Below the pieces are notes generated by a model that was not told the DNA's origin, did not search any database, and saw only the letters and a program-made list of their open reading frames with translations. Below, piece by piece: positions 1 to 9,076 of a DNA stretch of 64,000 nt. Position 1 is the stretch's first letter, and every line of letters starts with the position of its first letter. The stretch spans positions 1 to 64,000 of the forward strand of contig DUMJ01000083.1 in NCBI GenBank assembly GCA_012839925.1. The letters are read 5' to 3'. Made by a program: the position numbers and the translations under genes. This DNA comes from a bacterium. Its GTDB lineage: Bacteria > DUMJ01.

Positions 1-114
1 TGTTGACAGTACCTGAGTAATTGCTGCTGTTAAAGTAGTCTTACCATGGTCTACGTGCCCTATAGTACCTACATTTATATGGGGCTTGGTCCTTTCAAAC
101 TTCTGCTTAGCCAT
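1..114 (-). CDS. tuf: Elongation factor Tu, N-terminal part (cut by window edge)
   Basis: The last 38 codons of this strand before the edge encode the EF-Tu N-terminus, including the P-loop GHVDHGKTT, so this is the GTPase that brings aminoacyl-tRNA to the ribosome. The start codon at 114 has an AGGAGGAAG ribosome binding site a few bases upstream. The rest of the gene lies beyond base 1. It is the last visible member of a tRNA-Thr/Tyr/Gly/Thr-tuf transcription unit. Identity is certain from the motif; whether this is the only tuf copy in the genome cannot be told. Confidence 0.97.
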   Translation of the reverse strand, partial: MAKQKFERTKPHINVGTIGHVDHGKTTLTAAITQVLST

Positions 115-157
115 ATTTACTTATCTTCCTCCTACAGTTATTTACTTAGGTTATCTA

Positions 158-233
158 TGGAGCCCACAACCGGGATCGAACCGGTGACCTTATCCTTACC
201 AAGGATACGCTCTACCTACTGAGCTATGTGGGC
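158..233 (-). tRNA. tRNA-Thr (anticodon GGT)
   Basis: Cloverleaf with a GCCCACA/TGTGGGC acceptor stem, loop TTGGTAA giving anticodon GGT, the GGTTCGATCC T-arm and encoded CCA. It lies 44 bases before tuf in the same direction. Confidence 0.95.
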
Positions 234-239
234 TCTAAT

Positions 240-315
240 TGGAGCGGGAAACGGGACTCGAACCCGCGACACCCAGCTTGGAAGGCTGGCGCTCTACCAA
301 CTGAGCTATTCCCGC
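240..315 (-). tRNA. tRNA-Gly (anticodon TCC)
   Basis: Acceptor GCGGGAA/TTCCCGC, anticodon loop CTTCCAA (TCC), T-arm GGGTTCGAGTCCC and encoded CCA. Six bases separate it from tRNA-Thr(GGT). Confidence 0.95.
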
Positions 316-317
316 TC

Positions 318-403
318 TGGTGGGGAGGGAGAGATTCGAACTCCCGAAGGCGGGCGCCAACTGATTTACAGTCAGTCCCCTTTAGCCACTTGGGTACCTC
401 CCC
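318..403 (-). tRNA. tRNA-Tyr (anticodon GTA)
   Basis: 86-nt class II tRNA with a long variable arm, acceptor GGGGAGG/CCTCCCC, anticodon loop CTGTAAA (GTA), encoded CCA. Two bases separate it from tRNA-Gly. Confidence 0.95.
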
Positions 404-405
404 AG

Positions 406-481
406 TGGAGCCGACGATCCGACTTGAACGGACAACCAGCTGATTACAAATCAGCCGCTCTGCCGGTTGAGCTACGTCGGC
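406..481 (-). tRNA. tRNA-Thr (anticodon TGT)
   Basis: Acceptor GCCGACG/CGTCGGC, anticodon loop TTGTAAT (TGT), encoded CCA. It is the first gene of the tRNA-tuf unit. Confidence 0.95.
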
Positions 482-498
482 TCAATGAACTGATACTA

Positions 499-527
499 AT
501 TATACATTAAGAATCTGCTAAATGCAA
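499..527 (-). promoter_or_regulatory. Promoter of the tRNA-tuf operon
   Basis: Read on the minus strand: TTGCAT, a 17-base spacer, then TATAAT, ending about 18 bases before the first tRNA. No other promoter is visible between the tRNAs and tuf, so co-transcription is likely. Confidence 0.7.
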
Positions 528-597
528 TAGGCTTATGAAAAAAATCTTCCATGGCAAAGTCATCTATAGAATAAGATTCATATCTCCCTCTTTCTCT

Positions 598-1920
598 CTA
601 TGGATAGAATCTTCTCTCCAATATTCCTGGTTTTACACCTTCAACTTCTTCTATCTTAGCTGTTAATCTTTCTCTTAACTCTTCTATTATACCCTTATAC
701 TCTCTCCTGCCTGCAAGATTCACAAGTTCATATGGGTCAGAGTAGAGGTCGTATAACTGATAATCAGTATATGTATCACTATTTGAATCCAGCCATCCGT
801 CTTTATCCTCTGCAATTACAGAGTATTTCCACCTCTCAGTCCTTATAGCACGGGCTACACAGGATTCACTTATCTGTATAAAAATTTCGTTCTTCCAATC
901 CTTAATCTTTCTATCCAGTAATGGCATAGCACTTCCTCCCTGCATAGTATCTGGAACAGGAATATTTACAGCATCCAGAATGGTTGGAGCAAAATTTATT
1001 AAACTTACAGGCTCAGGGATAACAAGAGATTTGTTAAATCCGGGACCGTGGAATATTAAAGGTACTCTTATAGAAGATTCGTGACAACTTCTCTTGTACT
1101 CGGTATTTCTAGTCCTGAAATGACAACCATGGTCTGAGAGAAACACTACTATAGTATCTTCAAACATCCCTTTTTCTTTAAGGGTATCTACTATCCTGCC
1201 AAGATCCTCATCTAACCTGGCAATACATCCATAATAATCCGGGAGCTGTTCCTGCCAGTCTCCTGGAAAAGTTCTGAGATCATACGGAACAAATGGGTTA
1301 GAGAACTTTTCTCTATAACCATCCGGGGCAACAAATCTATTCAGGTCATTCTGGTGATGAGGCTCAAGATATGAGACGACAAGAAAAAAAGGATTACTGT
1401 GAGACTGATTAATAAATTTTATAACCCTCTCTGTTAAGGCATCTACCCTATATCCAGATATATGTATAAGATTTCCATCTCTATCGTAGAGATTTGTATC
1501 ATATGGATGAGATGTAAACTCTAAAAGATTTGCAGCCTCCCAGTAGTCTTCGAATCCTCCCCTGTATTCTGAAGGAACATATCCAGGACCAAGCTCGTCA
1601 GGAGAAAGATGCCACTTTCCTATATATCCAACTTCATAACCCGCCTTCTTAAAACAATGGGCTAAAGTATTATCTCCTGCTTTAAGCCCAAAACCATTTC
1701 GCCATACCTTATGTGTAGTAGCATATTGACCGGTAAAGATACAAGCTCTGGCTGGTGCACACACTGGTTGATTGGTAAAGGCAAGATCAAACTTAGTTCC
1801 CTCTCTAGCTAAAGCATCAAGATTTGGGGTCAGATTCATAGCACTTCCATACACACCTACTGTATCCCACCTCTGTTGGTCGGTAAAAAATACCAGAACA
1901 TTTACTTTCTTCTCTCCCAT
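598..1920 (-). CDS. Sulfatase, Cys-type
   Basis: A 440-residue type I sulfatase-fold hydrolase expected to cleave sulfate esters. The maturation motif is C54-A-P-A-R58 followed by ACIFTG; Cys54 would be converted to formylglycine. Metal-binding segments FTDQQRWDT (about 12-20) and LSDHG are present. There is no signal peptide, so a cytoplasmic enzyme acting on imported sulfated sugars is likely. It lies 14 bases downstream of another sulfatase-like gene and ends the IclR/binding-protein operon. No formylglycine-generating or anaerobic sulfatase-maturing enzyme occurs in the window. The substrate cannot be read from sequence. Confidence 0.88.
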   Translation of the reverse strand: MGEKKVNVLVFFTDQQRWDTVGVYGSAMNLTPNLDALAREGTKFDLAFTNQPVCAPARACIFTGQYATTHKVWRNGFGLKAGDNTLAHCFKKAGYEVGYIGKWHLSPDELGPGYVPSEYRGGFEDYWEAANLLEFTSHPYDTNLYDRDGNLIHISGYRVDALTERVIKFINQSHSNPFFLVVSYLEPHHQNDLNRFVAPDGYREKFSNPFVPYDLRTFPGDWQEQLPDYYGCIARLDEDLGRIVDTLKEKGMFEDTIVVFLSDHGCHFRTRNTEYKRSCHESSIRVPLIFHGPGFNKSLVIPEPVSLINFAPTILDAVNIPVPDTMQGGSAMPLLDRKIKDWKNEIFIQISESCVARAIRTERWKYSVIAEDKDGWLDSNSDTYTDYQLYDLYSDPYELVNLAGRREYKGIIEELRERLTAKIEEVEGVKPGILERRFYP

Positions 1921-1934
1921 ATATCCTCCCTGAC

Positions 1935-3365
1935 TTATATCCTGTCCCAGAATCTCAAATATTTCTCCTGAGTTCCTGTGGATTTAAGAAAATCCAACAA
2001 CTTAGAATGAATATCTGTAGCGACATCCGGATACTTATCTATAAGATTTATTCTCTCCTGAGGGTCTTCCTTTATATTGTACAGTTCAGACCTGATCTCT
2101 CCTAGTGGATGCTGTTCTCTTGGTATACCATCAACTATACTTGTAACAGCCGACCCTCTAATCTCTTCTGGATTTCCAGCATATATAAGTCTCCACTCGT
2201 CTGTAGTTACTGTTATTCTCTGCCCTGCTACCGGTCCATAGATAATGCTGGGCGATGTAACAGCAAACTCTCTTATGGATTTAACATCTCCCTTTATTAC
2301 CGGTAGAAAACTCTTACCATGCATGGTCCCGGTATCTTCTATCCTGAGCAGGTCCAGAATTGTAGGCATTATATCTGGTGGCTGTACAAAAGTACTGCAT
2401 CTCCAGCTCTTATCAGTATCGGGTAGTCTAACTATCAGAGGTATATGAGCTACCTCTTCGTATAGTGGAGCCAGTCCATGATAGTTTTTCTCATCTATTA
2501 TAATACTCTTACCGGTTAGGTTATGCTCCCCGTGATAAAAACCATGGTCAGTTGTAAATATAATAGCGGTATTATCAAACAGTTCAAGATCTTCTATCTT
2601 GGCTAAGAGTCTTCCCACCCATCTGTCTACCAGTGTAACCTCTCCAGCATAGAGAGCCCTCATATGTTTGAGCTCTTTTTCAGTAAGATAATCAGCTGGA
2701 CCATACCTTGGATAGATTATCTCCTCTCCTTCATATCCTGGATCATACATATCCACATACCATCTTGGTGGGTCCCAGGGCTCATGAGGGTCAAAGGTAT
2801 CCACATAGAGGAAGAATCTATCCTGCTTATAATTTCTCTCAAGCCACCTTATAGCAGTATCCATCGTCTGAGCAACAAAATAATCAGACTCATGCCTTCT
2901 CCAGTACGTATTCTTCAGATAATGCACCACCGCATCGTACGGATTTCTCAATTTTTTAGGGTCACAGGGAAATTTTATATCTACAGGATCGGTAGAATGC
3001 CTATCATTCTCCTGACCTCTTATCCACTCCCACCCATAAAAACCTCTCTGGAAGTTATAGCCATCCTTCAAAATATGAGGTGTATCAGCTATAAGCATCG
3101 TTACATAACCTGATTTACTGAGAACTTCAGCCAGTACCACTTCATTTTGTGGTAGTGGTGCCCAATCCCTGTAGGTAAAAGTGAATTTCCCTGTGAAAAG
3201 GTCCAATCTATTAGGTACCGTTGGGAAAGACCCTGCATAAGCATTATCAAAGATAACAGCATCTTTAGCAAACTTATCAATATTCTCCGTATGGATCCAA
3301 CTATTTCCATAACATCCTAAAAAATCTCTTCTAAGAGTATCAGAAACAACCAGAATAACATTCAT
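1935..3365 (-). CDS. Sulfatase-fold hydrolase with Thr at the nucleophile position
   Basis: A 476-residue alkaline-phosphatase-superfamily protein aligned with sulfatases over its whole length (N-terminal VSDTLRRD, later TTDHGFYHGEH). The catalytic motif reads T49-V-P-N-R53 where true sulfatases have C/S-x-P-x-R. Thr cannot be converted to formylglycine, but Thr nucleophiles act in the related nucleotide pyrophosphatase/phosphodiesterases, so phosphoester hydrolysis or a non-catalytic role is possible. The first metal site also has a single Asp (SDT). It resembles the gene at 9073-10464, which has the same change and is also followed by a Cys-type sulfatase. Confidence 0.82.
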   Translation of the reverse strand: MNVILVVSDTLRRDFLGCYGNSWIHTENIDKFAKDAVIFDNAYAGSFPTVPNRLDLFTGKFTFTYRDWAPLPQNEVVLAEVLSKSGYVTMLIADTPHILKDGYNFQRGFYGWEWIRGQENDRHSTDPVDIKFPCDPKKLRNPYDAVVHYLKNTYWRRHESDYFVAQTMDTAIRWLERNYKQDRFFLYVDTFDPHEPWDPPRWYVDMYDPGYEGEEIIYPRYGPADYLTEKELKHMRALYAGEVTLVDRWVGRLLAKIEDLELFDNTAIIFTTDHGFYHGEHNLTGKSIIIDEKNYHGLAPLYEEVAHIPLIVRLPDTDKSWRCSTFVQPPDIMPTILDLLRIEDTGTMHGKSFLPVIKGDVKSIREFAVTSPSIIYGPVAGQRITVTTDEWRLIYAGNPEEIRGSAVTSIVDGIPREQHPLGEIRSELYNIKEDPQERINLIDKYPDVATDIHSKLLDFLKSTGTQEKYLRFWDRI

Positions 3366-3396
3366 CTAAAATTCCTCCTCTTACAGACATTATGAA

Positions 3397-3429
3397 GGGG
3401 ATAAGAGACAATGAAATCTTCTTATCCCC
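3397..3429 (-). terminator. Intergenic hairpin after the binding-protein gene
   Basis: Perfect 10-bp arms GGGGATAAGA/TCTTATCCCC around a 13-base loop, placed between the binding-protein stop and the next sulfatase start. No good T-run follows, so it may be an attenuating terminator or an mRNA 3'-stabilising hairpin that raises binding-protein output. Confidence 0.55.
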
Positions 3430-3439
3430 AATTACATTT

Positions 3440-5431
3440 TTACTTCCCCTTCAAGAAGAACTGCTCTGGATGATATCTGGCAAGATATACCCAATCCCAT
3501 GCCAATAAACCACCTTCTGGAACATTCACTAAATTATTCTTGACTATTACAGGCCATGGCTGAAGTCCTACCGTACCAATTCCCCAGAGATTTTCTACAA
3601 AGAGTTTTAACATTTCCTTCCCAGCACTTATAGCTTCTTTCTCATCTAATGTCGTCTGAACTGTCTCCCAGAGTTTAAGAGCTCTTTTAACTTCAGCTGG
3701 AGGCTCTTCTCCTGATTTACCCCAGGAAGTATACCACAATGCCCACTGGGGACCAGTAGTAAATTCCCAAGAAACTGGAAGAAAATGCCAGGGGTTTAGA
3801 ATCCATACCGGGTCTGAACATTGACCTGTATGCCATATGGTGGCATCAATTTCTCCAGCCTGTCTCCTTGTTTGTAATAAACTTCTCTCGAGTTGCCTCG
3901 AAGTAGTCTTTACCCCTACCTTACTCCAGTAGTTCTCTACCAGCTCAACTATAGAGATCTTGGCTGGACCTCCTTCTCCTGGCCAGTAATCAATTGTGAT
4001 CTGAAGGGGTTTCCCATCAGGTCTTAGTCTAAAACCATCTTTATCTTTCTTATCCAGCCCCATCTCATCAAGTAATCTATTCGCCTCTTTAGGGTCATAT
4101 TCTGTGTAGAGTTTCGCCAATCTTTCATCCCAGAATCTTCCACCTCTCGGCAGGATAACTGTCTGCAGTGGCTCAGCCATTCCATAAAATACCATCTGGT
4201 TTATCTCTTCTCTATTTATAGCCAACGACAAGGCTTTTCTAAATCTAAGGTCATTAAATATCTTACGAATAACTGGATCTTTGTGATTCAAGTTCAGGAA
4301 TATTTCTGCCATAGATGGCCAGGCTGTCTGGTAATTAATTACCCTATAACCACCCTTCTTTTCGTTCTCTTTATAAAGAGTATAGTTATCTAAAGTAGTA
4401 TTCCATTGCGCCAGATCCACCTCTCCACTTACAACCTTGGTGGTATAAACCTCAACGTTTGTAACCAGTGTCAACCTGACTCTGTCTATATAGGGCAATT
4501 GATTACCTGAGGTATCTACCTTCCAATAATAAGGGTTTCTTTCAAGTATGGTCGTCTCAGGCGTCCTGCTTACTATCTTATATGCCCTTATCACGGGTGC
4601 TTCAGGGTTTTGTATGCCATCCAGATATCCCACTACAGATTTAGATTGAAATAGTCTTATCCAGGAGTCAAACCCTTCTTTTTTAGCTAACTCATTAGCC
4701 TGTGGATTATACTTAATATGGAACTGCCTGAGATAATGCTTCGGTAAGAAGAAGCTACCCTCTGTCCCCCAGGCTGCTAATTGTATCAGGGCAGCTGGAT
4801 AAGATATGGCAAACTGAAGGCGAACACTATAAGGACCTAGCTTCTCTAATTTCATCAACTTTCCACCAGGTGCCCATACCTTTGGCTTTGCAGGTGTAAG
4901 CTCGTCATTTAAAACTACATCCTTCCACCAGAATTCTATATCATCAGCAGTAAAAGGTTGACCATCTGACCATTTTATGCCCTTCCTTAGCTCTAATATA
5001 AGCGTTTTGCCATCTTTAGAGAATATCCAGGACTTAGCCAGATTAGGTAAAATTGTTGCGCCATCTTGCGGATCAAATGTCAGAATAGACTCTTTACCTC
5101 CAATGTTTACCTCGTCTTCAAAATTTTGAGGATTTGTATGAATTATCCCAACTGTCCCACCATACTGACCAATCTCTTTAGTTGGCTCTATAACCAGAGG
5201 TTCACCTGGAAGTCTTCTATTAACCGGAGGTAACTTCCCCTGTTTTACAAGTTCAGCTAACATAGGTGCTTCACCAAATTTAGCAATCTTTTTACCAGTA
5301 ACTTTAGTATACTCAGCAGGGCTATTATACTGTTTTGGATAGCTAACCACCTCGGCAAAAATAGAAGAAACTGAGCTTAAAACTAAACTCATACAGATTA
5401 AGATTAACAACAGCACTCTTACTAACTTCAT
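3440..5431 (-). CDS. Extracellular solute-binding protein, family 5 (ABC transporter)
   Basis: A 663-residue secreted binding protein of the peptide/opine/oligosaccharide family. I place the start at the Met beginning MKLVRVLLLILIC, 16 codons inside the longest frame, because AGGAGG lies directly upstream and a signal peptide (about 1-26, ending SSIFA) follows at once. The mature part has family features such as LRKGIKWSDGQPFTADD and NREEINQMVF. It follows an IclR regulator by 31 bases and precedes two sulfatase-fold genes, suggesting capture of a sulfated compound. No permease or ATPase partner is in the window. Confidence 0.88.
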   Translation of the reverse strand: MKLVRVLLLILICMSLVLSSVSSIFAEVVSYPKQYNSPAEYTKVTGKKIAKFGEAPMLAELVKQGKLPPVNRRLPGEPLVIEPTKEIGQYGGTVGIIHTNPQNFEDEVNIGGKESILTFDPQDGATILPNLAKSWIFSKDGKTLILELRKGIKWSDGQPFTADDIEFWWKDVVLNDELTPAKPKVWAPGGKLMKLEKLGPYSVRLQFAISYPAALIQLAAWGTEGSFFLPKHYLRQFHIKYNPQANELAKKEGFDSWIRLFQSKSVVGYLDGIQNPEAPVIRAYKIVSRTPETTILERNPYYWKVDTSGNQLPYIDRVRLTLVTNVEVYTTKVVSGEVDLAQWNTTLDNYTLYKENEKKGGYRVINYQTAWPSMAEIFLNLNHKDPVIRKIFNDLRFRKALSLAINREEINQMVFYGMAEPLQTVILPRGGRFWDERLAKLYTEYDPKEANRLLDEMGLDKKDKDGFRLRPDGKPLQITIDYWPGEGGPAKISIVELVENYWSKVGVKTTSRQLERSLLQTRRQAGEIDATIWHTGQCSDPVWILNPWHFLPVSWEFTTGPQWALWYTSWGKSGEEPPAEVKRALKLWETVQTTLDEKEAISAGKEMLKLFVENLWGIGTVGLQPWPVIVKNNLVNVPEGGLLAWDWVYLARYHPEQFFLKGK

Positions 5432-5462
5432 TTCAATCAACCCTCCTATTATTAAATTAATA

Positions 5463-6227
5463 TCATTCTTTATATCCAAATCTCTCTGACAACCCCATCG
5501 CTACCCTTTTAACTATCTCTCCAAGCTCTTCCTTTCTCTCCACTGTTATTCTGAATGTCGGTCCTGCTATCCCTATCACAGCTACTAACCCTTTAAATGA
5601 ACCAAATACAGGAGAAGCTATACGTCTTACCCCTGATCTCACCTCCTCGTCATCAAAGGCATAGCCCCTTGAGCGAATCTCATCTAGCTGTGCCTTTAGG
5701 ACTTCCACATCAGTTATCGTCTTCTCTGTAAAAGAAGGAAGTCCAACCCTAGCCAAGTAGTCCTTAAAAAAATCCTCACCCATATAGGCTAGGAAAACCT
5801 TCCCTACCGCTGTGCAGTGTAGTGTCTTATATCTGCTTCCAATACGTGCCACAAGCCTTATCGGCTCAGGGCTCTCTATCTTATCTATATAAAGAATCTC
5901 TCCTCCATCCAGTATTGCTAACTCTACCGTTTCTCCGGTAAGGTCCACCAGTTCTGTCAAAAATGGTCTGGCTTCTCTTATCAGATCCAGATTTGTATAC
6001 ACACTGTACCCTAAAGACAACAGTCTAAAGCCAAGTCTATATCTACCGTCAGATGAATTTCTTATAAAATTGTGGGATTCGAGCAGATTTAATATTCTAG
6101 CCAGAGAAGGTTTAGGAATTCCGGTTTTCTCTAATAAATCCCCAAAAGTCAAACCTTCTTTCTCTTTTTCCAGTAACTCCAGTATCTTTAGACCTCTCTC
6201 TAAGCCAGGAACTAAGCTTTTTTCCAT
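5463..6227 (-). CDS. IclR-family transcriptional regulator
   Basis: 254 residues: an N-terminal winged helix (about 5-65, with FGDLLEKTGIPKPSLARIL) and a C-terminal effector domain (GETVELAILDGGEILYIDKIES, then LHCTAVGKVFLA). Family members bind small carbon compounds and control catabolic operons. It heads the run binding protein-sulfatase-sulfatase and has its own promoter with a palindrome just downstream of the predicted transcription start, which fits autorepression. The ligand is unknown. Confidence 0.9.
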   Translation of the reverse strand: MEKSLVPGLERGLKILELLEKEKEGLTFGDLLEKTGIPKPSLARILNLLESHNFIRNSSDGRYRLGFRLLSLGYSVYTNLDLIREARPFLTELVDLTGETVELAILDGGEILYIDKIESPEPIRLVARIGSRYKTLHCTAVGKVFLAYMGEDFFKDYLARVGLPSFTEKTITDVEVLKAQLDEIRSRGYAFDDEEVRSGVRRIASPVFGSFKGLVAVIGIAGPTFRITVERKEELGEIVKRVAMGLSERFGYKE

Positions 6228-6242
6228 TTAACCTCTCTTAAG

Positions 6243-6299
6243 TATCATATATGATATCTAAGTCTCATATATTTTACAACAGAAGGAACTGGCAGTCAA
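6243..6299 (-). promoter_or_regulatory. Promoter and candidate operator of the IclR operon
   Basis: Minus strand: TTGACT (6294-6299), 17-base spacer, TAAAAT (6271-6276). About 15 bases after the expected start site is the perfect palindrome TATCATATATGATA (6243-6256), a good candidate for IclR binding. The IclR start codon follows at 6227. Confidence 0.6.
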
Positions 6300-6330
6300 G
6301 AACCATGTTTATATTTGATCCTGGCTCCTA

Positions 6331-7707
6331 TTACCCAACATATGGCAGGTCATAGAGAGCCATAATATATGGATTTTCCTCATCATACTGGGTTAAAGGT
6401 CTGGATTTATCTACACGTCCAATTGGACGACAGTTATTACCTGTAACTCCTGTAATAGCATCTCCTATATCTTCTCGAATTAAATCCGCTTTTTCCATTA
6501 ACATCTTAACAATATCAGTATAGCTTCCAGCGACATCAGCAGTTTCACCAATATCCTTCTCTAGATTGTATAACTCACATACAGGTTGTCTATTTCTTGA
6601 GATATGAAGCTTCCATGGTCCTGACTTTACCGCCTCTAAATTATCCATATAGTAATAATAGAATGCATCATAAGGGCTATGTGCGCCAGGTATACCTCTC
6701 ATCAGGTCAAGGATATCCTTACCATCAATAATTCTATCTTCTGGAATTTTCACCCCAGCTAACCTTGCAAAGGTAGGCAAAAAATCCATAGCAGTGGCTA
6801 ATTCAGGACAGGTTATCCCGGCTGGTATAACACCAGGACAATACATTATACAGGGAACTCTTTGACCACCTTCCCACGTTGTACTCTTGGTACCTCGTAA
6901 TGGTGCGTTACTTCCACCTTCTGATCTATCTCTTGACCCATTGTCAGAAGTGAAGATAACAAGCGTATTCTCTTCCAAACCCAACCTTCTGAGTTCATAG
7001 AGTAAAACTCCAACACTCCAATCAATACACTCCACAGCTGCTCCATAAGGTCCATTTATCGATGATTTCAAGAAACGCCAGGGTACATAGATTGGCAGAT
7101 GGACATACATATGAGCCAGATATAAAAAGAATGGCTCATCCTTATGTTCACGGATAAAACGAACACTCTCCTCAACATACCTCTCAGTTAACGAAGCCTG
7201 GTCAGGCTGTTCCTGTATAACCTCTTCATCCCGTAAAAGTGGTAGTGGAGGATACTGAAATGCTCCAACCTGGCATCCCATATCGTTGCTGTAAGGTAAG
7301 CCATAATAACTATCGAAACCATGTCTGGTAGGTAGAAACTCTGGTTGATCTCCGCAATGCCATTTTCCTACAATTTTAGTAGCATAATCTGCCTGTTTGA
7401 GTACTCTAGCAATAGTTATCTCTTCAGGGTTTAATCCTACTGGCTGTCCTGGGAAAAGGACCAGCAATCCCTCGAAACTTCCAAAACCAACTCTCCTTGG
7501 ATAGCATCCTGTTAACATTGCACCTCGAGATGGGGAACATACCGGAGATGCCATATAAAAATCGGTAAATCTGACACCATTCTTTGCCATTTTATCCAGG
7601 AATGGAGTCCTGTTATATTTGGAACCATAACAACCCAGATCTCCATAACCCAAATCATCACAGTTAATCAAAATAATGTTGGGATGGTCTAGTGGTGAAC
7701 GAGCCAT
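6331..7707 (-). CDS. Sulfatase, Cys-type
   Basis: A 458-residue sulfatase. I use the Met of [10 protein letters not shown] at 7707 because GGAGGAG sits 7 bases before it; the longer frame upstream has no such site. The motif is C57-S-P-S-R61 with AMLTG; metal ligands lie in NCDDLGYGD (about 15-23) and TSDNGSRD. It is closest in appearance to arylsulfatase A-like enzymes. There is no signal peptide. It is the last gene of the GntR-sulfatase run and lies 46 bases after the preceding sulfatase. Confidence 0.88.
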   Translation of the reverse strand: MARSPLDHPNIILINCDDLGYGDLGCYGSKYNRTPFLDKMAKNGVRFTDFYMASPVCSPSRGAMLTGCYPRRVGFGSFEGLLVLFPGQPVGLNPEEITIARVLKQADYATKIVGKWHCGDQPEFLPTRHGFDSYYGLPYSNDMGCQVGAFQYPPLPLLRDEEVIQEQPDQASLTERYVEESVRFIREHKDEPFFLYLAHMYVHLPIYVPWRFLKSSINGPYGAAVECIDWSVGVLLYELRRLGLEENTLVIFTSDNGSRDRSEGGSNAPLRGTKSTTWEGGQRVPCIMYCPGVIPAGITCPELATAMDFLPTFARLAGVKIPEDRIIDGKDILDLMRGIPGAHSPYDAFYYYYMDNLEAVKSGPWKLHISRNRQPVCELYNLEKDIGETADVAGSYTDIVKMLMEKADLIREDIGDAITGVTGNNCRPIGRVDKSRPLTQYDEENPYIMALYDLPYVG

Positions 7708-7753
7708 AAAATCTCCTCCTTCAAGTCTCAAAAAGTTGAATTATAATTTATTC

Positions 7754-9076
7754 CTATATCATCTTCCCTGTAACCCCATCATCCTTCTTTTCAAACATCG
7801 GTACAGGGTCTTGGACAAAGCCTCTACCCGGGACAGGAATAGGTCCCTGAAGTATAGGGTCATTAATCTCTCTCTGCCATCTGTAAAGTCTGGATCTTAA
7901 TTCATAAAGTATATCTCTATATTCTGGTTTTGAGGATAGATTATTTATTTCCAGCGGATCAACGGATAAATCGTATAACTCTTCCTTTTCTCTGGTTCTC
8001 ATTATATGAGAATTGCCCAGAGACTTTCTGGAAAGGCTTTCCTCTATATCCAGGGGAAGGGGGAGATATGGCCATACACCTTCTATATAGTTTCTTATAT
8101 ATTTAAATCTGTCTGTTCTTATACATCTAATAGGGTCATATATGTCGTGCCAGTCTTTTTGAGCAAAGATTTCGCTACGAGGTTTATAATCCTTTCCATA
8201 AAGAAGGGGCTTAAAACTTATACCCTGTATTGATTCGGGGATATCTATCTCCAGAATATCCAGGATTGTGGGTAAGAGGTCAACATTACTCAGAAGTTGG
8301 TCATAAACTTTTCCACCAGTTAGGTCCCCTCCAACCCATCTCAGTATCAGGGTTGTCTTTATTCCAGGATCGTATAGTGTCGACTTGGCTCTTGGAAAAG
8401 CTATACCATGATCTGTAGTAAATATAAAAATTGTGTTATCTTCTATTTTACTCCTCTTAAGCGTCTCCAATATCTTACCTGTATAATAGTCTGTTTCTAA
8501 GATGGAACCATAGAACATAGCCAGGTCTTCTCTTACCTCAGGTGTATCGGGAAGATAATCCGGAACATTTACAATTTTGGGGTCTATTTTTTGATAGAAC
8601 TCCCATGGTCTATGAACCTCAAAAAAACCCACACAGGCAAAAAACGGTTCTTTAATATCTCCTTCTAAAAAGGATACCACCTTAGGGGTAATCTTCCTTG
8701 CCAGATGCGGAGGTTCGTCCCATCCTGCGACATAGTCATAACCCAATGTCACAGGGTCTCTCCTCTCATGCTGGAAGCCAAAAAGATATGTTGAGTAGCC
8801 TGCCTCTTTCAGATACTGAGGTAATGTCTTTTCATTGAGAGATAACTCCCATCCTCTATTTACAAGTCCCATAAACCCGGTAGTTCCAGGATATCTCCCC
8901 GTCATTATACTCCCCCTGCTTGGACTGCACAGGGGAGCGGTAGCAAAATAGTTTCTGAATAAAAGACTTTCCTCAGCTATAGAGTCTATATTTGAAGTTT
9001 CTACTGAGATATTCTCATAACAACTAAGATGTTGACCCAGATCATGGCATACGACCATCAATATATTGGGTCTCAT
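7754..9076 (-). CDS. Sulfatase, Cys-type
   Basis: A 440-residue sulfatase with motif C50-S-P-S-R54 followed by GSIMTGRYP, and a TTDHG metal-binding segment. The first metal site reads VVCHDLGQH rather than the usual DD pair. Its start overlaps the stop of the preceding Thr-type gene by 4 bases (ATGA), so the two are translationally coupled. There is no signal peptide. N-sulfoglucosamine sulfohydrolase-like enzymes look similar, but the substrate cannot be fixed. Confidence 0.87.
   Translation of the reverse strand: MRPNILMVVCHDLGQHLSCYENISVETSNIDSIAEESLLFRNYFATAPLCSPSRGSIMTGRYPGTTGFMGLVNRGWELSLNEKTLPQYLKEAGYSTYLFGFQHERRDPVTLGYDYVAGWDEPPHLARKITPKVVSFLEGDIKEPFFACVGFFEVHRPWEFYQKIDPKIVNVPDYLPDTPEVREDLAMFYGSILETDYYTGKILETLKRSKIEDNTIFIFTTDHGIAFPRAKSTLYDPGIKTTLILRWVGGDLTGGKVYDQLLSNVDLLPTILDILEIDIPESIQGISFKPLLYGKDYKPRSEIFAQKDWHDIYDPIRCIRTDRFKYIRNYIEGVWPYLPLPLDIEESLSRKSLGNSHIMRTREKEELYDLSVDPLEINNLSSKPEYRDILYELRSRLYRWQREINDPILQGPIPVPGRGFVQDPVPMFEKKDDGVTGKMI

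Noticed and set aside
226..510. Open frames of 71 and 94 codons on the plus strand
   Set aside because: They run across three antisense tRNA genes and have no ribosome binding site.
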